Position numbers and translations under genes: made by a program. 20,256 nt of DNA from contig JAURZO010000231.1 of the NCBI GenBank assembly GCA_030653405.1, positions 1-20,256 of the forward strand, in the 5' to 3' direction. The notes beneath the pieces are model-generated. The model had not been told where the DNA came from. It ran no database searches and saw only the letters and a program-made list of their open reading frames with translations. Each line of letters opens with the position of its first letter. Position 1 is the first letter of the stretch. Positions 13,619 to 20,256 of the stretch are shown here, in pieces. This DNA comes from Zwartia sp. (GTDB lineage Bacteria; Pseudomonadota; Gammaproteobacteria; Burkholderiales; Burkholderiaceae_B).

Positions 13619-14371
13619 ATGTATAAACTCGTATTGATGCGTCACGGCGAAAGCCAATGGAATTTGGAAAATCGTTTCACGGGCTGGACCGATGTTGATC
13701 TCACCGATCTGGGTCGCGAACAGGCTTTTAAGGCGGGCCAGCTGCTCAAAGAGCAGGGTTATGAGTTCGATGTGGCCTTTACTTCGGTGCTCAAGCGCGC
13801 CATTCGCACGCTCTGGATCGCGCTTGATGCGATGGATGCCATGTATTTGCCCATCCATAACAATTGGCGCCTCAACGAACGCCACTATGGCGCACTTCAA
13901 GGCCTCAACAAGGCCGAAACGGCAGCTGAATATGGCGATGAGCAGGTGTTGATCTGGCGCCGTGCCTACGCGATTGCGCCAAACCCGCTGGATTTGAATG
14001 ACCCACGTCATCCAAAGTTTGACCCACGCTATGCGCGCCTGACACCCGACCAGCTCCCTGCGACGGAGTGTCTCCAGGATACCGTCAAGCGCGTGTTGCC
14101 CTTTTGGGATGACACGATTGCGCCTGCGATTCGGGCGGGTCGACGTGTGCTTGTCGCGGCCCACGGCAATAGTTTGCGCGCGTTGATCAAGCATCTTGAT
14201 GACGTTTCCGAAGAGGAAATTGTCCACTTGAACATTCCGACAGGTCAGCCTTTGGTGTACGAGCTGGACAAAGACTTGCGCCCGATCCGTCACTACTATC
14301 TGGGTGATCCCGCGGAGATTGAGGCTGCGATGGCCGCGGTCGCCGCGCAGGGCAAAGCTAAGAAGGACTAG
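13619..14371 (+). CDS. gpmA: 2,3-bisphosphoglycerate-dependent phosphoglycerate mutase
   Basis: This cytosolic glycolytic and gluconeogenic enzyme interconverts 3- and 2-phosphoglycerate through a phosphohistidine. The 250 residues equal the family norm. H9 in LVLMRHGESQWN is the phosphorylated histidine. E87 in LNERHYGALQGLNK and H182 in VAAHGNSLRAL complete the active site. NRFTGWTDVDLTDLG (18-32) is also diagnostic of the cofactor-dependent form. ATG 13619 is chosen for the family N-terminus MYKLVLMRHG; a GTG at 13610 would add three residues. No strong Shine-Dalgarno is seen. The TAG at 14369-14371 is only 4 bases from the envC start. Identity is very likely. Confidence 0.97.
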   Translation: MYKLVLMRHGESQWNLENRFTGWTDVDLTDLGREQAFKAGQLLKEQGYEFDVAFTSVLKRAIRTLWIALDAMDAMYLPIHNNWRLNERHYGALQGLNKAETAAEYGDEQVLIWRRAYAIAPNPLDLNDPRHPKFDPRYARLTPDQLPATECLQDTVKRVLPFWDDTIAPAIRAGRRVLVAAHGNSLRALIKHLDDVSEEEIVHLNIPTGQPLVYELDKDLRPIRHYYLGDPAEIEAAMAAVAAQGKAKKD

Positions 14372-14375
14372 TACT

Positions 14376-15788
14376 ATGCATCTTGCGTGGCGCGGGTGGT
14401 GCGTGGCGATGCTGTTAGTTGCGCTCGCTGGTGCCTCGTTGGCCGCGCCTACTCCGGACGAATTGGCCTCCCAACGAAACAGCGCCGAGCGCCAGCGTGC
14501 CGATCTGCGTGCTCGGATTCAGGCGCTCCAAAAGGAGCTTGATGCCCGTGAGTCTGTTCGCAAGGAAGCGGCCGATGCGCTCAAGGCCTCGGAGGTCGCG
14601 ATTTCTCAAACCACGCGGCAGCTCAGCGAGCTCAACATCAAGCTCAAACAGGCGCGCACAGAGCTCGAGGACCTTAAAAAGCAGATTCTGAAGCAGCAGG
14701 GCATTCTCTCCCAGCGGCGCGAGGAACTGGCTAAACAATTGCGCAGTCAATACGCAAGTGGCTTATCGCCATGGAGCGCGTTGTTGTCCGGCGACGATCC
14801 TCAGGACTTAACGCGTAATCTGGCCTATCTTGATTATGTTTCGCAGGCTCGAGCCCGGGCGGTGGCGCAGCTTAAACAAGAGGTCGAGCAGCTCGCACAA
14901 TTGGAGGCGCGTCAGGATGCGCGCCAGAAGGATGTGGCACGCCTGGTGGAGGAAACCACCAAGCAGCGCGATTTGCTCGAGGTACAGAAAAAAGAACGAG
15001 CGACGGTCTTGGCGCGTATTGAGGGGCAGATTCAGGCGCAACGGGCTGAGGCGGCACGACTTGGCCAGGATGACCAGCGTTTGGGCGGGCTGATTGACAC
15101 CTTAGGGACGCAGATTCAGGCCGCTAAAAAGGCAGAGCAAGAGCGCCGTGCCCAAGAAGAGCTCCGCGCCCAAGAGGCCAGAAAGGCGGAGTTGGAGCGG
15201 CAGGCTCAAGCGGCTAGAAAGGCTGAACTTGAACGCCAAGCGCTTGAGCAAAAGCGCCGGGCGCAGGAGCAAGCCAGCCGAAGCGAAGCGCTTCAGGCCA
15301 GAGAGGAGCAGCAAATTGAGGCGGCGCGCCGCGCAGCTCAAAGCCAGGAGCGCACGCAGGCTGCCAGCGTTTCCGAGGCCGTTGCTGCCCCGGAGGCGGG
15401 GCGCGGTCTCCAAAAAGGCCTGCGTTGGCCGCTTCGGGGCACCATCATGGCCCGTTTCGGGACTGACCGGCCCGAGGGTGGAATTTGGCGTGGAATCCTG
15501 GTCAAAGCGGCCGAGGGCGCATCGATACAAGCGGTCGGGGGCGGGACAGTGGTCTATGCCAACTGGCTCAGAGGCTTTGGAAATCTGATTATTGTGGATC
15601 ATGGCGCAGAATATCTGAGTGTTTACGCCTATAACCAGAGTTTGCTCAAACAAGTCGGCGATACGATCAAGGCAGGAGATCCCGTAGCACTTGCAGGTAG
15701 TACCGGTGGACAAGTGGATTCGGCCCTATACTTCGAAATCAGGCACCGTGGCGTTGCCATGGATCCCTTAGGCTTTTTGTCTCGCTGA
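14376..15788 (+). CDS. envC: EnvC-like murein hydrolase activator (degenerate M23/LytM domain)
   Basis: EnvC-type proteins are periplasmic and activate the division amidases (AmiA/AmiB in E. coli) at the septum. ATG 14376 has AGAAGGA eight bases upstream. The 470 residues are a signal peptide (about 1-24), long coiled coils rich in Ala, Gln, Glu and Arg (about 25-330), and a LytM domain (about 348-470). Active M23 peptidases bind zinc with HxxxD and HxH. Here the first His is replaced by R372 (IWRGIL) and the HLHFE site reads SALYFE, so the domain should not hydrolyse peptidoglycan. This and the YAYNQSLL segment match EnvC rather than NlpD or MepM. A roughly ten-residue unit ARKAELERQA is duplicated near residues 270-290. 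Cotranscribed with gpmA (4-bp gap) and probably ctpA. Confidence 0.92.
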   Translation: MHLAWRGWCVAMLLVALAGASLAAPTPDELASQRNSAERQRADLRARIQALQKELDARESVRKEAADALKASEVAISQTTRQLSELNIKLKQARTELEDLKKQILKQQGILSQRREELAKQLRSQYASGLSPWSALLSGDDPQDLTRNLAYLDYVSQARARAVAQLKQEVEQLAQLEARQDARQKDVARLVEETTKQRDLLEVQKKERATVLARIEGQIQAQRAEAARLGQDDQRLGGLIDTLGTQIQAAKKAEQERRAQEELRAQEARKAELERQAQAARKAELERQALEQKRRAQEQASRSEALQAREEQQIEAARRAAQSQERTQAASVSEAVAAPEAGRGLQKGLRWPLRGTIMARFGTDRPEGGIWRGILVKAAEGASIQAVGGGTVVYANWLRGFGNLIIVDHGAEYLSVYAYNQSLLKQVGDTIKAGDPVALAGSTGGQVDSALYFEIRHRGVAMDPLGFLSR

Positions 15789-15846
15789 ACATCGCGTAAA
15801 GTTTAGGTTTTATTTAGTTTGATCGGCATTCAAATTGGGAATGTGC

Positions 15847-17256
15847 ATGAGCACTCGCAAATTACGCAGTCTAGGTTTGGTATCAGTTGGCATCATCGCT
15901 GGTGTGTTGCTGAGCGTCGGCTTGAGCGCTGTCGCTCAGCGAGGCTCGCCTTTGCCTCTCGACGAACTGCGGCAGTTCTCCAGTGTGTTCTCCGCCATCA
16001 AGAATAATTATGTCGAGCCAGTTCCTGATAAAAAGTTGATTAGTGGCGCAATCGCCGGGATGCTGTCTGATCTTGACCCGCATTCGGCTTATCTTGACGC
16101 GGATGCATTCAAAGAAATGCAGAGTGCGACCCAAGGAGAGTTCGGTGGTCTAGGGATTGAGGTCGGCACTGAAGACGGCATGGTCAAGGTTATTTCCCCA
16201 ATAGAGGATACGCCTGCCGCACGTGCGGGCATCCGTGCAGGCGATGTCATCACCAAAATCAACGACACGTCCACTAAAGGCTTGTCGCTGAACGATGCGG
16301 TCAAAATGATGCGCGGCCCTGTCAAGACGCCCATCACGCTGACGATTGCGCGTCAGGGTCAGGCGCAGCCCATCGTGATCAAAATCGTTCGCGATACGAT
16401 CCGTGTGCGCAGTGTTCGCAGCAAGATGTTGCCTGACAATATCGGGTATGTGCGGATTGCGCAGTTTCAGGAAAAAACCGGTAGCGATCTTGTTCGCCAT
16501 CTGAAAGAACTGGGTGAGAAGGGTGCGCCGCGTGGTTTGATTTTGGATCTGCGTAATGACCCAGGTGGCTTGTTGACGAGCGCGATTGGTGTTTCTGCGG
16601 CCTTTCTAAAGCCGGATACCTTAGTGGTGTCAACCGATGGTCGTGCACCGGACTCCAAACAAAAATATCTCTCCAATCCATCCGATTATGCGCGCGGCGA
16701 GACGGACTATTTGTCCGGCCTGCCTGCTTGGGTCAAGACGGTGCCGATGGTTGTGCTGGTTAATGCCGGCTCAGCTTCGGCTTCAGAAATTGTTGCCGGA
16801 GCGCTTCAGGATCACAAGCGTGCCACGGTGATGGGCAATCGAACCTTTGGCAAGGGCTCTGTTCAGGTCATTCTTCCGATCTCAGACACCACAGCGATCA
16901 AGCTCACGACCTCGCGTTATTACACTCCCAAAGGGCGTTCAATTCAGGCAACGGGCATTAATCCTGACATCGTGGTCGCCGATACATCTGAGGGAGATCT
17001 CTTCCGTGTCTCGCGTGAAGCTGACCTCAAGCGTCACCTGAGTAATAACCGCGCTAAACAAGTAGAGGCTGAAGAGAAAGCGAAAGAGGAAGAACCTCTG
17101 GCTGATACCAATAAGATTTTCCAGTTCGGGACGCCTGAGGATTTCCAGTTGCAGCAGGCTGTGAACTTCCTCGACGGCAAGCCGATTCAGAAAGCGGTGC
17201 CTCGTCCAAAGGCCGCACAGGCTGATGCAGCAGGGAGCACGGCAAAAGGCAAATGA
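15847..17256 (+). CDS. ctpA: Carboxy-terminal processing peptidase, S41 family
   Basis: This is an envelope serine protease of the CtpA/Prc group, which trims the C-termini of periplasmic proteins and in several bacteria controls peptidoglycan hydrolases. ATG 15847 is favoured over ATG 15841 because GGGA (15837-15840) is then 6 bases away. The 469 residues carry a signal or anchor segment (about 8-30), a cap helix with NNYVEPV, a PDZ domain (about 95-180; GGLGIEV and AGIRAGDVITKIN) and the catalytic S41 core. S311 in GSASASEI, K336 in TFGKGSVQ and Q340 have the spacing of the known Ser-Lys-Gln site. The tail (about 393-469) is charged and low in complexity. Its stop overlaps the moeB start as ATGA. 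The gene lies 58 bases from envC, a natural functional neighbour. Confidence 0.95.
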   Translation: MSTRKLRSLGLVSVGIIAGVLLSVGLSAVAQRGSPLPLDELRQFSSVFSAIKNNYVEPVPDKKLISGAIAGMLSDLDPHSAYLDADAFKEMQSATQGEFGGLGIEVGTEDGMVKVISPIEDTPAARAGIRAGDVITKINDTSTKGLSLNDAVKMMRGPVKTPITLTIARQGQAQPIVIKIVRDTIRVRSVRSKMLPDNIGYVRIAQFQEKTGSDLVRHLKELGEKGAPRGLILDLRNDPGGLLTSAIGVSAAFLKPDTLVVSTDGRAPDSKQKYLSNPSDYARGETDYLSGLPAWVKTVPMVVLVNAGSASASEIVAGALQDHKRATVMGNRTFGKGSVQVILPISDTTAIKLTTSRYYTPKGRSIQATGINPDIVVADTSEGDLFRVSREADLKRHLSNNRAKQVEAEEKAKEEEPLADTNKIFQFGTPEDFQLQQAVNFLDGKPIQKAVPRPKAAQADAAGSTAKGK

Positions 17257-18011
17257 ACGACGCCCAATTATTGCGCTATGCCCGACATATCCTGCTGGAT
17301 GAGTTCGGAATAGAAAGTCAGGAAAAGCTGCTGGCTGCGCGTGTATTGGTCATCGGGGCAGGAGGTCTCGGCTCTCCTGCCGCTTTATATCTCGCCTCCG
17401 CGGGTGTGGGTCACATCATTCTTGCCGATCACGACACGATCGAATTAAGCAATCTGCAGCGCCAGATTTTGCACAGAGATGACCGAGTCGGGCAACTCAA
17501 GGCTGAGTCGGGTCGCCAGACAATGCTTGCACTCAATCCCGATATCACAGTCGAAGTACGCACAGCCCGGATGGAGCCAGAGACCTTACTGGCGGAGATT
17601 GCAGCGGTGGATCTTGTGCTGGATTGCACGGATAACTTTGCAACACGTCACGCGGTCAACAGAGCGTGCGTCCAACATCGTAAGCCACTGGTTTCTGGTG
17701 CGGCGATTCGTTTCGAGGGTCAAATCAGCGTATTCGATTCGCGAGACGCCGAGGCGCCTTGTTATCACTGCCTGTTTCCCGAGGCCGATGATGTTGAGGC
17801 ATTAAGCTGCGCCACGACAGGCGTTTTTGCGCCTCTTGTCGGCATTATCGGCAGTATGCAGGCTGCCGAGGCCATCAAAGTCATCGCTGGAGTGGGTCAA
17901 ACACTCAAGGGGCGACTGTTGATGCTTGATGCGTTTGATATGCAATGGCACAGTGTGCGCGTCAAGCGTGATCCTGCTTGCCCAGTGTGCTCGGTTAGGG
18001 CTGAGCAATGA
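17253..18011 (+). CDS. moeB: MoeB/ThiF/HesA family adenylyltransferase
   Basis: This E1-like enzyme adenylates the C-terminal glycine of a small sulfur carrier (MoaD for molybdopterin, ThiS for thiamine). The 252 residues contain the ATP-binding GAGGLGSPAALYLASAGVG (35-53), the ELSNLQRQILHR block (64-75), DCTDNFATR (124-132) and two zinc CxxC pairs, C170/C173 and C243/C246. C186 in LSCATTGVFAPLVG corresponds to the region of the catalytic cysteine of the family. There is no C-terminal rhodanese domain, unlike the eukaryotic MOCS3 form. MoeB and ThiF cannot be separated by motif reading alone; length and the absence of thiamine genes favour MoeB. It starts within the ctpA stop (ATGA), so translation is coupled although the functions are unrelated. 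Confidence 0.9.
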   Translation: MNDAQLLRYARHILLDEFGIESQEKLLAARVLVIGAGGLGSPAALYLASAGVGHIILADHDTIELSNLQRQILHRDDRVGQLKAESGRQTMLALNPDITVEVRTARMEPETLLAEIAAVDLVLDCTDNFATRHAVNRACVQHRKPLVSGAAIRFEGQISVFDSRDAEAPCYHCLFPEADDVEALSCATTGVFAPLVGIIGSMQAAEAIKVIAGVGQTLKGRLLMLDAFDMQWHSVRVKRDPACPVCSVRAEQ

Positions 18012-18031
18012 GTGTGTGATGGTTCTATGGT

Positions 18032-18052
18032 GCCTGCAGGGAGCCTGCGGGG
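18032..18052 (+). repeat. Two direct 10-bp repeats between moeB and slmA
   Basis: GCCTGCAGGG (18032-18041) recurs as GCCTGCGGGG (18043-18052), an 11-base period. The same bases can fold as GCAGG-GAG-CCTGC (18036-18048), a short GC stem that is not followed by a T tract. It occupies the convergent gap of 57 bases. A weak terminator is the simplest reading, without strong support. Confidence 0.4.
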
Positions 18053-18068
18053 TCGGCTGTGGAGGCTT

Positions 18069-18659
18069 TTAGGCTGGAGTCAGATTGTCGAGGATGAGCT
18101 TGAGTTGCACATCCATATGCGCGGATGGGACGGATTGCCAGCGACTTTGAGCAAAGCGCAACCAACTGCCAAGCACGAAGTGAGTCAGTAACGCTGCAAG
18201 TGCGCTGACTTCCGTAGCAGGATTGAGCGTGCCGTGGGTGATCGCATGTCGCAATGAGTGTCTAAAAGAAGCATCGATACGATCAGTAATTTGACTGACG
18301 CGCCCTTGAAGTCTTTCGTCCTCGGTGACCAATGCATCGCCTGACAACACTCGCGTCATTCCCTTGTTACGTTCGGCAAAAGTCAGGAGCATAGTGGTGA
18401 TTTTGCGAGCTTGCTCAACACCGTTGGGCTCGGTGGCGACGATTTGATTCACCAGGCTAAAAATCGTTGTTTCGATGAACTCGAACAACCCTTCAAACAT
18501 TTGCGCTTTGCTGGCAAAGTGCCGATAAAGTGCCGCCTCGGAGAGTTGCATGCGGGCGGCGAGTGCCGCAGTAGTGATGCGTGCAGCGCGAGGTTGTTCT
18601 AGCATTTCTGCAAGTGTCTGCAGGATTTGGTGTTTGCGCTCGCCCGTTTTAACCGACAT
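18069..18659 (-). CDS. slmA: Nucleoid occlusion factor SlmA (TetR family)
   Basis: SlmA binds specific chromosomal sites and, when DNA-bound, blocks FtsZ ring assembly over the nucleoid. The ATG at 18659 gives 196 residues, matching E. coli SlmA; a longer frame opening at 18758 has no family support. The TetR-type helix-turn-helix is at about 29-50 with ITTAALAARMQLSEAALYRHFASKAQMFE, very close to SlmA. FIETTIF (61-67), FAERNKGMTRVLSGDAL and DERLQGRVSQITDRID are further SlmA-type blocks, which separates it from ordinary drug-responsive TetR proteins. It follows the HAD nucleotidase after 58 bases and completes the argB-nucleotidase-slmA group. Identity is likely. Confidence 0.9.
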   Translation of the reverse strand: MSVKTGERKHQILQTLAEMLEQPRAARITTAALAARMQLSEAALYRHFASKAQMFEGLFEFIETTIFSLVNQIVATEPNGVEQARKITTMLLTFAERNKGMTRVLSGDALVTEDERLQGRVSQITDRIDASFRHSLRHAITHGTLNPATEVSALAALLTHFVLGSWLRFAQSRWQSVPSAHMDVQLKLILDNLTPA

Positions 18660-18717
18660 GCTTTCAAGTCCAGAAGTGACGGTGGATAGAGAGGTGAATC
18701 GTGGCTGCTGCGTTGAT

Positions 18718-19488
18718 TTATGAGCCCTGCAGAATGCGCTTTTGTAGCAATAAATCACCCACGCAGTTTACCCGCAAGTCTACGTAATTAGGACGTCCAC
18801 GCTTGCCTCGGGCAAAGGGCGTGCCGGGATGAAAAACATGTACGGTTCTCAAGCCAGCATGTCTTGCGCCTCGCAAGTTTGCAGTGGTGTCTTCGACGAG
18901 CACCGCGCGTCTGGGTCGGATACCCTCGTGTGCCATGATGTGTCGCATCAGGGAAACAGAAGGTTTGGGTCGGAAATGTCCGTGTAATTGCATTTGTTCG
19001 ATACCCCAAAAACTATCGAAGCAACGCAAGATATTCAGATGTTTCATGACCGCGCGCGCGTAATGCAAAGGCGCGTTCGTCACCAGGATTTTTCGACCGG
19101 GTAGTCGGTTGAGCTTGCCTGCGAGACCGCGTTCTGCTCGGACCAAGGGCGCGACATCAAAGTTGTGACTGCGGTGTAAAAAATGATGTGGATTGACGCC
19201 ATGGTGACGGACGAGTCCTATCATGGTCGCCCCGTAGCGTTTCCAGTAGGTTGTTCGCAAGTGATTGGCGGTCTCTTCGTCCACATTGAGGCTCTCCATC
19301 ACCGCAGCAGTCATCCCAAGATTGATTTCACGAAATATCTTGTAGGAAGTGTCATGCAGAGTGTTGTCCAGATCGAACAGCCAGACCCGTTCGCGGGCGT
19401 GTGACACATTATTTGGACGCGCAGGCGTGTGCACACGGGCGCGCCGTGTGCGGATCGGTGCATGTGGCGCAAACCTCTTTTTAATCAC
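18718..19488 (-). CDS. HAD-superfamily pyrimidine 5'-nucleotidase
   Basis: This is a HAD phosphatase of the pyrimidine 5'-nucleotidase type (compare yeast Sdt1/Phm8), dephosphorylating nucleotides or related phosphates in the cytosol. Counting from the GTG at 19488, motif I is FDLDNTLHDTS with D39 and D41, motif II LVTNAP holds T137, motif III is K175 in FRPKPS, and motif IV is E199-D200 in LVEDTTANL. An alpha-helical cap lies between motifs I and II (YWKRYGATMIGL). The start is not certain. GTG 19488 overlaps the argB TGA as GTGA and gives 256 residues; GTGs at 19434 and 19407 would shorten a basic N-terminal extension that has no clear function. None has a good Shine-Dalgarno. The gene is coupled to argB and followed by slmA. 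Confidence 0.88.
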   Translation of the reverse strand: MIKKRFAPHAPIRTRRARVHTPARPNNVSHARERVWLFDLDNTLHDTSYKIFREINLGMTAAVMESLNVDEETANHLRTTYWKRYGATMIGLVRHHGVNPHHFLHRSHNFDVAPLVRAERGLAGKLNRLPGRKILVTNAPLHYARAVMKHLNILRCFDSFWGIEQMQLHGHFRPKPSVSLMRHIMAHEGIRPRRAVLVEDTTANLRGARHAGLRTVHVFHPGTPFARGKRGRPNYVDLRVNCVGDLLLQKRILQGS

Positions 19489-20256
19489 TCGGAGGTAATC
19501 ATGGTGCCGACGCCACGATCCGTGAGGATTTCGAGTAGCAAGCAATGGGGGACGCGACCATCAACGACGTGCACCGATTTAACACCTTTGCGTGCCGCAT
19601 CGAGTGCAGAAGATATCTTGGGCAGCATGCCGCCAGAGATTGTGCCGTCAGCGAACAATGCATCGATAGTTTTGGCAGACAAGCTGCGCAGTAACTTGCC
19701 GTCCTTGTCTAGTACGCCCGGAGTATTGGTCATCATCAGAAGCTTTTCGGCACCGAGAACCTCGGCCATCTTCCCTGCAACAATGTCAGCGTTGATGTTG
19801 TAGGCCAGACCATCTTCACCGTATCCAATCGGTGAGATGACAGGGATGAATTGGTCGTCTTGCAGAGCTTTAACCACCGCGGGTTCGACCTGCGCGATGT
19901 CACCCACAAAACCGATATCCAGCGGATTGGCAGGATCGTCCTTGTTCGGCATCATTTTCTTGCGTGCCTGGATCAGACAGCCGTCTTTGCCCGTCAAACC
20001 GACTGCTTTGCCGCCGGCTTCGTTAATCATGAGGACGATATCTTGCTGCACCTGGCCGCCGAGCACCCATTCGACGACTTCCATGGTTTCGGCGTCGGTC
20101 ACGCGCATACCTTGAATAAACGTTCCTTGCTTGCCGATGCGACGCAAAGCCTCGTCGATCTGCGGTCCTCCACCATGTACCACGATCGGGTTCAAACCAA
20201 TCAGCTTGAGCAAGACGACATCGTGCGCGAAGCTTCGCTGCAAGACCTCTTCTGTC
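19485..20256 (-). CDS. argB: Acetylglutamate kinase (5' end outside window)
   Basis: ArgB phosphorylates N-acetylglutamate, the second step of arginine synthesis, in the cytosol. Only the C-terminal 257 or so residues are present; the frame is open to the window edge, so the first lysine-containing phosphate loop is missing. Visible family parts are RSFAHDVVLLKLIGLNPIVVHGGGPQID (near 20240-20155), the GKQGTFIQGMRVTD segment, GLTGKDGCLIQARK, YNINADIVAGKMAEVLGAEKLLMMTNTPGVLD and GGMLPKISSALDAARKGVKSVHVVDGR. The ending LTDRGVGTMI is the normal ArgB C-terminus. Its TGA overlaps the start of the HAD gene. No other arginine gene lies in the window. Identity is very likely. Confidence 0.96.
   Translation of the reverse strand, partial: TEEVLQRSFAHDVVLLKLIGLNPIVVHGGGPQIDEALRRIGKQGTFIQGMRVTDAETMEVVEWVLGGQVQQDIVLMINEAGGKAVGLTGKDGCLIQARKKMMPNKDDPANPLDIGFVGDIAQVEPAVVKALQDDQFIPVISPIGYGEDGLAYNINADIVAGKMAEVLGAEKLLMMTNTPGVLDKDGKLLRSLSAKTIDALFADGTISGGMLPKISSALDAARKGVKSVHVVDGRVPHCLLLEILTDRGVGTMITSE

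Noticed and set aside
13592..14293. A 233-codon open frame antisense to gpmA
   Set aside because: The plus strand encodes a complete phosphoglycerate mutase; the antisense product has no recognisable family and starts inside that gene.
15102..15713. A 203-codon Leu/Arg-rich frame antisense to envC
   Set aside because: Its composition mirrors the Glu/Ala/Gln coiled-coil codons on the other strand, so it is a shadow of envC.

Overview
The window looks like ordinary chromosomal housekeeping DNA from a betaproteobacterium of the order Burkholderiales, most likely family Alcaligenaceae (the Bordetella/Achromobacter relatives). I infer this from the moderately GC-rich sequence, from a Bug-type solute-binding protein, and from familiar neighbourhoods: rsmB-DUF4390-ntrY-ntrX; gpmA-envC-ctpA-moeB opposite rhodanese-grxC-secB-gpsA; and argB-pyrimidine 5'-nucleotidase-slmA. 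The genus cannot be fixed from the sequence alone. I see no phage, insertion sequence, CRISPR array, rRNA or tRNA gene, and no non-coding stretch longer than about 150 bases.

Left part (1-5898). A truncated rimO (minus strand) is divergent from a plus-strand run of rsmB, a DUF4390 exported protein, the histidine kinase ntrY and a short NtrX-like response regulator. rsmB abuts the DUF4390 gene and the DUF4390 gene overlaps ntrY, so these look like one transcript. The regulator keeps the receiver and the Fis-type HTH but has no sigma-54 AAA+ domain.

Middle-left (5899-10041). The gap between ntrX and the convergent xdhC is filled by a degenerate GGCTCR hexamer repeat whose G-rich strand could form a G-quadruplex. 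xdhC and a TauE/SafE permease diverge from a short region centred on a perfect 10-bp palindrome that supplies a -10 box on both strands. A BioC-like methyltransferase overlaps the tail of the permease gene and diverges from comF, which is followed by trmL.

Middle-right (10053-18011). A minus-strand run reads rhodanese, grxC, secB, gpsA, Bug-type binding protein. It diverges from gpmA-envC-ctpA-moeB on the plus strand. The two share an AT-rich box that holds a -10 for each direction. The plus-strand run joins a glycolytic mutase, a cell-division amidase activator (a LytM domain without zinc ligands), a carboxy-terminal processing protease and a MoeB/ThiF adenylyltransferase.

Right end (18069-20256). 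Minus-strand argB (start outside the window), a HAD pyrimidine 5'-nucleotidase and the nucleoid-occlusion regulator slmA.

I found no convincing new multi-gene system. The points most worth a second look are the AAA+-less NtrX partner of a full NtrY with a coupled DUF4390 gene, the G-rich hexamer repeat at a convergent junction, a probably leaderless rsmB mRNA, and two divergent promoters built on symmetric -10 boxes.
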